Assembly: GCA_030063045.1 (NCBI GenBank)
Contig: JAQSEB010000175.1
Location: 1 to 64,000 of the forward strand
Length of the DNA: 64,000 bases
Source of the DNA: Pratylenchus scribneri
Lineage: Eukaryota > Nematoda > Chromadorea > Rhabditida > Pratylenchidae
Direction: 5' to 3'
Below, in pieces: positions 55,801 through 64,000 of this stretch; the stretch's first letter is position 1; every line of letters begins with the position of its first letter. Below the pieces are notes generated by a model that saw only the letters and a program-made list of their open reading frames with translations, was not told where the DNA came from and did no database searches. A program made the translations under genes and the position numbers.

Positions 55801-58800
55801 CCAAAAATAACCCAATAATTCATTCAATTTTGTTTAGGGCTATCTCTCGCATATCATAATGTCGCAAGAAATGCCCCCAATGGCTGCCCCAACACCGCCA
55901 GCCCCATCGATGGGTCAACAACAAATTGGCCAGGGCCAACAACAACGGCATCAGAATCAATTGCAGGTGAGTAACAAAAACAAAAACAACAAGAGAAAAT
56001 GAAAAATTCCAATAAAATTATAATTGAATATTTGCCGAAATTCGTGCTGAAAAATAATTTTTAGAACCTTATGATTTGGCCAATTAGTCTCCTTTAAGAT
56101 TCCTTTTGTCCGAAGGAAAAGCCCTAATCTTAACGTATTCTTAAACCTAGTCCAAGGCCCCAACAATTTGTTATGCCCTCAAAAATAAATTTTTTTTTAA
56201 TATAAAAATTTTTTCCAAATTTTTTCTTACCAAATTACTAATTTCATTACTATTATTATATATTTTATAAATTCTCCTTTAAGCCACATCATCATCAACA
56301 ATCATCGCATATTCATCAGTCCAGTCCAAGTTCACAAAAATCGGGCACTCCCGCTGGTCGATTCCGGCCTTCGCCCTCCTCATCCGCTTCACCACCAAAT
56401 CAACAGCATCATCACCATGGCCAGCAGCAACAATTTGTGCTACCACCGGGCTATGAACAATCGCAACAAAATCAACATCAGAATCAACAATTTTTGACAA
56501 ATGAAGGGGCGGGGTATGCCCCATCTCCAAACCCATTGAACAAATGGAGCCCAAGAGGAAATCAACAACAGCAACAACATTATTATGGACGAAGGGGAAT
56601 GGGTGGTGGTGGCGGTCAAATGGCTGGACCATCCAATGTAAGAGAAAAATTGATATAGAATTAGAATTTAAAACAAGAAAATTAGATTAGAAAAAACTTA
56701 GAAAATTAGATTGAGAATAAGAAAATTAAATTACAAAAAAAAAATAAACATAAAAAACTAAATTAGAAAAAGAAAAAAATAAATTTAAAAAATAAGATTA
56801 GAAAAACCAAGATTAAAGAAAAAATTAACATAATTAGCTTAAAAAAACTAAGAAAATTAAATTAGGTGTAAACTAATAAAAAATTTATTAAATATAATTT
56901 GATTTACAAATATTTTTTTATTTCTATTATTTAAGGCCCTTGGCACATTCTACATTGAGCCAGTTTCGCAACAGTTGATTGCGGCCAGTCAATCCCCTTC
57001 GGGCGCATACATTCACCAACAACATCCACAACAAATTCTAATCACTGAACAGCAGGCACCCGAATATGCGGGTCAACAAATTGCATCTGCCTCCCAAGTC
57101 CAACATCATTTCACCGGCGCGCCATTGGGCGGCCCTGGTCCAATGATTCCGTTGGGCCCATTTGTGCCTGGCGGCGCTGGAGGAGGCCATCCGGCGGATG
57201 TGGTGCCAATGTCAATTGAAGATGACGAGAAGGAAAGGCTGAGGGATGCTCTCAGCGCTTTGCCAAGGCCAATGGTCACACGAGGTGAGAAAAATATGAA
57301 TATAAATAAAAAATTATTTTTAAAATTATTTTTGGAGGCATTTATGAAATTTTTAATAATTTTAATCAGAAAAATGAAAAGGCGGTCAATGTTTATTATT
57401 TTTATTTGTAAACAATTAAGGTGATTTTTTATCTCATGTGAATTAAAATATTTTATGAGTTTAAAAAAAATATTAAAAAAAAATAAAATTTTGAAGAATA
57501 TTGACTGTCAAAATTAAAAAAAATATAATTAATTATTGATAAATTCGTTATAATGAATTTTATTGGTTTATCAAAATATTGCCATTTTCTAACAAAAAAA
57601 TTAATAATAATTAATAAATCTATTTTATTTTAATTTTTTGGTTATCGATGAATTTTTAAAAAATATAAAATATATTAAAAAATTTCTTAAAAAAATATTT
57701 ATTTAAAAAAAAAATTAATTTATTTTTTATGACTATAAAAAAATATTAAATTTTCGGTTCATTATTAATTTTATTTTATTAAAAATATAATATTTTTATT
57801 GCAGTTGCTGATCGTGATGCCGATGTGGTTTGGCAAGAGTTGGACACATCGGAAGCGGCGGCATCAGTGCCGGGTTTCCCTGAGATAAACCAGTCGGAAT
57901 TCACATATCAACTGATTCTATATGAACAAAATGCGTCGACCAGTGTTTTCTATAAAACTGATGCCAACAGTGGGAATGTGCTGCATTTGCAACGGCTTAG
58001 GCCGGCTACCGATTATATGGTATTTGAATAGAATTTTTTGATATTAATTATTTTGTAAAATTGCATATCAATATTTTTAAATACAATTTTCAGAATTCTG
58101 AAAATAAAAATAAGAAATCTAAAAAAATAAATCAGAATTCTGAAAAAAATAAATCAGAATTCTGAAAAAAATAAATCAGAATTCAGAAAAAATAAAAATA
58201 AGAAATCTAAAAAAATTAAATCAGAATTTGGAAAAAATAAATCAGAATTTCGAAAAAAAATAAATCAGAATTCTGAAAAAATTAAATCAGAATTCGGAAA
58301 AAAAATAAATCAGAATTCTGAAAAAATTAAATCAGAATTCGGAAAAAAAATAAATCAGAATTCTGAAAAAATTAAATCAGAATTCGGAAAAAAAATCAGA
58401 ATTCTGAAAAAATTAAATCAGAATTCGGAAAAAAAATAAATCAGAATTCTGAAAAAATTAAATCAGAATTCGAGGAAAAACAAATCATTCTGAAAAAAAG
58501 CAGAATTTTGATTAAAAATAAATCAGAATTCTAAAAAAAATTAAATCAAAATTCTGAGAAAAATAAATCACAATTCTGAAAAAAATAAATCACAATTCTG
58601 AAAAAAATAAATCAGAATTCTGAAAAAAATAAATCAGAATTCTGAAAAAAATAAATCAGAATTCTGAAAAAATTAAATCAGAATTCTGAAAAAAATAAAT
58701 CAGAATTCTGAAAATAAAAATTAGAATTCTGAAAAAAATCAGAATTCGGGAAAAAATAAATCAGAATTCGGAAAAAAATAAAATCAGAATTCTGAAAAAA

Positions 58801-61800
58801 AAAACAGAATTTTGATTAAAAATAAATCAGAATTTCGAAAAAGAAAAATTAGAATTAAACAGAATTCTGAAAAAACTAAATCAGAATTTTGACAAAATTA
58901 AATCAGAATCACTTTAAATTTTAAATATTAAATAAAATCAATTAATTTTTGACGAGTTTTTCAATTTATATCTTTTCTAATTTTTAAATGATCAAAAATT
59001 TATACTAAAATTACTTGCAGATTTGCATTCGCGCGGATTTGCCCGGCCACAACATCATCGGTCATCCATCCGCCTACACTGCTTTTCGCACTCATTCTTC
59101 CCGGCCTGATGCCCCAATCATGCCAAAATTGTTGAGTCGTCATTCGAATTCCTGTTCCCTGCAATGGCGTCCTCCAAATTGTAATGGTGCCCCAATTCTT
59201 GGCTATTGCCTTCAAATGGCCAAGGTAAAAATTTAGAAAAATTTATAAATTTAAAAATATATTTTTTAAGGGAAAATCTGGTCCATTCGATACGGTAGTC
59301 TACGAAGGACCCCAAGAGCAGGCAACAATCAATGGCCTCGAGCCAAGTGGATTCTATCGTTTTCGCCTCTTTTGCCGCAATGAAATTGGCCAATCCGACT
59401 ATTCCCCTCAATTGAATGTTTATGCTGAAAGAAGCAGTAATGAACAGCGGGGTCAGCAGCAATCGCAACAGCATTATTCACATTATCAAGGCCAGCAACA
59501 ACCACAACAACAGCATTTATACGGAGGAAAGGGTGGGAAATTTATATTTATAAATTAATTGAGCCAATTAATTTAAAATTCAATTTATTTCAATTATTAA
59601 ATGTTCAAAAATTTTTCATAATTTATTTGAAAATTTTTTCATATTTTTTTAAAATAATTTAAGATTAAAAATGATATTAAATTCAGAAATTGAGATAGTC
59701 TAATATCTAAAATATTTTTTAATTTGATTTAATTTTTTATTTTTTTAAAATTTTGTTTTTTAATTAAATTTTTCGACTCAACTAAATTTAAAATTTTATG
59801 TATAAAAAACAATATCCACAATTTTTAAGCGTTGATACAAAAATGTATTTGTTAAAATTAAAGAAAAATAAGTTAAACTTTATACAATTTATCAAAAATA
59901 AACTGATGAGTCAAAAAATTTATCCATTTCAGAAATTTTTGAAAAAATATTACCTAGTTTTTATTTTTCAAAAAACCTGATAAAAAATTTCAAGATTACC
60001 CCAATAATAATTATCCATTGAAATATTTTAATTTTATTTAATTTATTTTGAATTTGAATTTTTGAAAATATCATAATCCTATTTTTTATTTACCAATTTT
60101 ATTTCAGGCCAACAAGTCTCATTGGCCAGTTCGCCATGTTCCTCAGTCCAGCATCCAACGCCTCAGGCAATGATCCCAAAACCATTGCCCCCAACCGTGC
60201 ATTCGGTCATGGCCAAAACCATTAAAATGTCTTGGAATGATGTACAGCCTGGGCATGAATATTTGAATGTTACGGTGAATTTTTTTATTATTTTTTTTAT
60301 TTCTAAAAGTATTTTATTAATTAATTTTTATCATTAAAATTAATTTATTTAATATTTTTTTTATTATTTTAATAATTTATTAAGTGAATTATTTTTAATC
60401 GATTTTTAATTATTTTAATTAATTTTTAAGCTTGAAATGTCGGATTTCTCTGTTCGAGGCACTCCACATTTTGCTCCAATCCCAATGGAATGCTACGCCG
60501 CTTCCGGCACATTTGCCACCATCAATGGCCTTCAACCCAACAGGGACTATCGATTCCGTTTGGTGGTGAACACTGCAAATGGTGACACATTGCATTCCGA
60601 TTTTGTGACAGTCCGAACCCGGAGCCATGGTGGAAATGAGCCGCCTGCTTCACATTACAAGGATCATCGATATGATCAACAACAGAATGAACGGCATAGT
60701 GAAAAGGTACGGAGAAATGAAGGGAAAGAATAATATTTATTGGGGAAAAATTGAATTAAATTATATATTATTAATTAAAAATTTTTAGCTTGAAAAATGA
60801 TTATTAATTCAAAATATATTTTGGAGAAATTTTAGGTCTAAAAAATAATTTTTAATAATACAAAATATACTATAGAAAAATTATAGGCTTAAAAAATAAT
60901 TTTTAATTATAGATTTACTAGAAAAATTTTAGGCTAAAAAGAAAATTTTTGATAATTAAAAAATGCTGTAGAATTTTGATTTAAAAAATAATTTTTCTAA
61001 TTCAAAATAGCAGTATAGGAAAATTTTAGGCTTTAATAATAAAATAATTTTTGCAATTCAAAATAAATTGTAGAAAATTTTTGGCTAAAAAAATTAATAA
61101 TTTTTCCAATATAAAATTATTTTAGAAAAAATTTAAGCTTAAAAATACATAATTTTGTAATTCAAAATATACTCTAGAAAAATTATCGGTTTAAAAAATA
61201 AAATAATTTTTCGAAATTCATAATATTTGTACTGAAAAAAAATTATCAAAATTTTTAACTCAATTAAATATATTTTATATTTTTAAGACCCAACTCAGTG
61301 CCGCTTTTGATGACGAGCCTCAACATGAGCCACAACATCATCGGGGATCGCCTGCCACCGGTGGGCAACAACAGCATAAATTCGGTGGCCAAAAACGTTC
61401 AGTGGCCTGCAATGCCCCATCCAGTAGTCAATCCAAAAAAGGTGGCCAAACAAAGGCACCTCAAGCTGCACAGCAACAAATTCAACAACAATCCATCGAA
61501 TCGGATGAACCCTCTTCGGTGGTGGAAAATGCCAAAACAAAGGCAAAGGAAGAAAAACCACAACAGCAACAAAAGCCTCAAATAAATGGATGTTCAACGC
61601 CGAAATTCACGTTGTTGACCAGTGAAAGTGCAAAAGTCACTTGGCGATTGGTTAGTATCATTTGGGCATATTTTTTTCAAAATTTTATTTGAAAATTTGA
61701 ACAATAATTTTGAATATTTTCCTAACGATTTTCTCTAAAAATTTTTTATTAATTTTAATTCAATTTTCGAAATATATTTTAATGGATTTCAATCAATTTT

Positions 61801-64000
61801 TTTATGAATTTTAATTCAATTTTTGTATGAATTTTTATTAATTTTTCATGAATTTTTATTCAAAAAATTTTTTTTGAAATTTTACTCAACTCTTTAAAAA
61901 TTTTTAATAAATTTTTTGAAATTTTTTATGAAATTTTATTCACTTTTTAAAATTTTTTCAAGAATTTTTATTCAATTTTTTTAAAATTTTTGAATTTCAA
62001 TCAATTTTTTTTATTAATTTTCGAGAATTTTTATTCAATTTTTTTAAAATTTTTGAATTTCAATCAATTTTTTTTTATTAATTTTCAAGAATTTTTATTC
62101 AATTAATTTTAATATTTCCATCTAGACAACTCCCGGCGGTGGTGGCAGTCCAAAGAAAGGCAATTCATTGGACGGCCAAAGTGGTGGTGGCACCGCTGCT
62201 GTCTCATCCAGCAATGGCCAAAATGCAGCAATGATGTTCGAATTGCAACGGGTTGATCGACAACAGCCCCAAATTGTCTATTCCGGAAATGAGACGGAAT
62301 TTGAGCTGAAAGGCCTCAAGCCGGTGGAACATTTGCAACTTCGAGTGCGCGCTGTACTGCTCGACACCGAGGGAAAACGATTCGAAGTGAATAAATTAGA
62401 ATTTTTAAAATTAAATTTTTAGATTAAGTGTTTAGCTAATTAAAATTTTGGAATATTAGAAATATTAAAAAGTGATAAAAAAATAATGAAAATCAATTTT
62501 GATACTCAATTAATTTTATACATAAATCAGTAAATTCATATAAGAATATAATAAATATAGCATATAGAATAGAGTTAAAAAGGTGTCAGAATTTTGCTAT
62601 CAAAAATAAAGAACAAAGATTTTCCTTTGAAAATATTAACATTTTATTGGAAAATTAAATTCGTTGAAAAATTATTACTAAAAAACTTTAATTCCCCAAT
62701 CCTTATTTATTCTTCATATTGAAAACCCATATTTCTTGATTGAGTTAATTTAAAATTTCTTTTACATTTTCATTAATTCTCCCAAGTAGTAAAAAACGGC
62801 AACAATTTCTTCATGTTCATAATTTGAGAAGTTAGACCCAATATTTTTTCAAAATTTTGAGAAATTGAAAAAAGAGTTTTTGCAGTAAATATTAAATTAT
62901 TGCCTAGATAAACTTTTATTGGTGCCATTTGTAATCAGTAATTATAATTATCATTATTTAATTATGAAATATTTCGCTTGGAAATTAATTATTATATTTA
63001 AATTTTCAGGGCGAATGGTCACAAGTGGGTTCAGCTTGCACGTTGAGTGCGGCACCCACGGCACCCAGAAATGTGCGCCCACTGCAACCGGAATCCCCAT
63101 CGACCACGGCCAGCGGCAATCAATCCGAATGCGCGGAAGAGGAGGAAATTAGGAGCAAGAAATCATCAATATCTCATGGCCCTGGAAATTCAATCGAAAT
63201 TTGTTGGGATCCTCCGGCACAAATCAATGGGGCACAAATCACGGAATACAGCATCTATGCAAAAAAGTAATAAATTGAAATTTTGGAGGATAATAGATTA
63301 GAGCGATTAAAATTAAAAATTAATTTTTTGTTAAGAAGGGAAAATTTTGTGGTAATTTTTGAAAATCCCAAAAAAACATTTTAATCAATTCTCAAAATTC
63401 TGAGAGTAAAAATTGGACAAAGATTCCAATTTCAATTTTTAATTATGCCCAATTTGAATAAAATACAAAATTAAAGTGGTTAGAATCCAATTCGAATGAA
63501 GGAAGAGTGTTGCAAATATTTCAGAAAAATTAATTTTAATTTTCTGAAATTTTTCACTTGTCGGAAAACAATCTTTTTTGGGTCCATTATTTACATTTAG
63601 GCTTGATTAAAGAGTTAGGTCCTAATCTAAACCTATTACTAAACTAATTAAACCCAACACTTTGCTAAGGGCAAGTTATATTGGCTAAAGGAAAATGTTA
63701 TTTTCACCAGTAAAAATTTTAGGCAATTTCACTCTTTTTTGACAAATTAAATATTTCATTTTTTATTTTTCGCAATAATAAAAATTATTACCAATATTCT
63801 ATAATTTAAATCTAAACGGCAAGTATTAGAATTTCTCAAATTTTCACCATTTTTCAGATTCACTTTGGACGATTTGAGTGGCGAAAAACCATTGGAGGAA
63901 CGTTTGCTCGGCACCAGCAGTGAACCTCAATTCCAGACGCCTCGCCTCCAACCGGCACATCGATATTTATTCACGGTGTGTGCCCACAATGAGGCTGGCG
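49815..64000 (+). CDS. FNDC3-family fibronectin type III protein (5' part, runs off the window)
   Basis: Coding exons: 49815-50030, 50517-50718, 51332-51457, 51864-52075, 52391-52745, 53339-53668, 54303-54557, 55123-55556, 55838-55966, 56284-56637, 56936-57284, 57805-58019, 59021-59224, 59271-59532, 60108-60274, 60431-60706, 61288-61650, 62126-62386, 63010-63266, 63858 onward. All phases agree, giving about 1703 residues. Residues 1-560 are Ser/Gln/His/Pro-rich and disordered. Residues about 640-725 match the conserved FNDC3 N-terminal block (VHIHPGDAIALAVG, HGPATIRMVS, then LLDRQGYLSHIIM). Five fibronectin III domains follow at about 975-1085, 1086-1175, 1235-1330, 1445-1580 and 1585 onward, with WQE/LQW/MSW/VTW/ICW strands and LxPxxxY motifs. 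Gln-rich spacers lie between them. There is no signal peptide. FNDC3 proteins are intracellular, often at the endoplasmic reticulum or Golgi with a C-terminal membrane anchor; that end is not in view. Donors at 50719, 52746 and 59533 are weak. Confidence 0.88.
50110..50440. repeat. Degenerate tandem repeat in FNDC3-like intron
   Basis: GAAAATCGAAATTTC and GAGGGTAAAAAATTTTTCG blocks alternate irregularly at about 50-60 base spacing within the intron between the first two coding exons. Confidence 0.55.
50771..51293. mobile_element. Miniature transposon interrupted by a second one
   Basis: Inverted ends CCTCTTTGGGTAAACTAGAG (about 50790) and CTCTAGTTTACCCAAAAGAG (50963-50982) belong to one element. 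Its outermost right end continues only after 51258 (GGATATTTATAAAG). The interior resembles the elements at 38849 and 49436. It lies in the intron before the exon at 51332. Confidence 0.65.
50983..51258. mobile_element. hAT-like miniature transposon, nested
   Basis: The 276-base element begins CAGGGCTGCCA and ends TGGAAGCCCTG. It is flanked by the 8-base direct repeat CAAAAGAG (50975-50982 and 51259-51266). Ends of CAGGG type and an 8-base duplication are typical of hAT transposons. The interior is non-coding and G-rich (GGGGGCATTTGGGGGC). It interrupts the right terminal repeat of the element at 50771-51293, so it arrived later. Confidence 0.82.
51560..51782. repeat. Direct duplication in FNDC3-like intron
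   Basis: TTTTATGATTTTAC, TTTTTTATGAATCACTTTTT and TCTATTCTACGTCATCGAAT with AAAATTTTCATTATTACATT occur twice, at about 51560-51665 and 51678-51780, nearly identical. Confidence 0.8.
52815..52915. repeat. Dispersed repeat shared with another FNDC3-like intron
   Basis: TATAGTTTGGCCAAATCAAG, GTCTCTTTCAGACTC and later TAAACTAAGC resemble TTATGATTTGGCCAATTAG, GTCTCCTTTAAGATTCC and ACCTAGTCC at about 56070-56160. Both lie in introns of the same gene. Confidence 0.4.
53840..54070. repeat. Palindromic repeat, family A, diverged, in FNDC3-like intron
   Basis: GTCAAAAATTAAAGTATTAG, GTTTAAATCG and later AAACGATGCGTCTCTTTGAG with GGTTGTCTAGGACAAACC match family A blocks in mirrored order. Confidence 0.5.
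54600..54930. repeat. Tandem repeat AAATCAGAAT type in intron
   Basis: AAATCAGAATTACAAATCAG and AATAAATTTAA alternate about ten times with small changes, in the intron after the exon ending at 54557. Confidence 0.85.
58085..58900. repeat. Tandem repeat AAATCAGAATTCTGAAAAAA in the longest intron seen
   Basis: About 35-40 copies of a 20-24 base unit with TTCTG/TTCGG variants fill most of the 1001-base intron 58020-59020, inside the first fibronectin III domain. Its AAATCAGAAT core is the same as in the array at 54600-54930. Confidence 0.92.
60780..61240. repeat. Degenerate repeat in FNDC3-like intron
   Basis: GAAAAATTTTAGGC, TTAAAAAATAATTTTT and AATTCAAAATA blocks recur about eight times at roughly 55-60 base spacing. 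Confidence 0.6.
61740..62110. repeat. Degenerate repeat in FNDC3-like intron
   Basis: GAATTTTTATTCAATTTTTT and AATTTCAATCAATTTTTTT blocks recur irregularly. Two adjacent blocks of about 72 bases near 61970-62100 are almost identical. Confidence 0.65.

Overview
The window is AT-rich eukaryotic DNA, most likely from a nematode. The reasons are very short introns (41-46 bases in several places), TTTTCAG/TTTTAG/TTTAAG acceptors, and acceptor-like AGs 13-25 bases upstream of several start codons that would fit spliced-leader addition. The species cannot be named from the sequence. No tRNA, rRNA, CRISPR array or bacterial-style operon was seen.

Left part (1-12.3 kb): a near-perfect 670-base palindrome; the first of three paralogous small Arg/Glu-rich helical protein genes (723-971); a relic of a DNA transposon (about 1520-2065); a possible small membrane protein on the minus strand (3208-3579); and a decayed Ty3/gypsy-type retroelement (4551-10005). 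That element has the order gag, envelope-like glycoprotein, protease, reverse transcriptase. It is broken by two in-frame stops, frame changes and loss of everything after the start of RNase H. It ends about 30 bases from a two-exon minus-strand gene fragment. Palindromic repeats and the second small helical gene (11836-12084) follow.

Middle (12.4-22.2 kb): a 5.7 kb satellite of about 127 units of about 45 bases, then the third helical gene (18683-18928). Next is a composite mobile region. An element with about 130-base terminal inverted repeats (19165-22200) carries exons of an epsin-like gene. One of those exons is split by a 2163-base MULE-like transposon (19415-21577) with a 9-base target duplication. 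The MULE carries a three-exon FLYWCH zinc-finger gene.

22.2-49.3 kb contains no gene I can support. It holds palindromic and miniature transposons, local duplications, a minisatellite and several GC-richer islands without a convincing reading frame.

Right part (49.3-64 kb): the 5' part of one large plus-strand gene, an FNDC3-family protein. A non-coding leader exon is followed by 20 coding exons whose phases all agree, giving about 1703 residues before the window ends. Its introns hold miniature transposons, including one nested in another, and tandem repeats.
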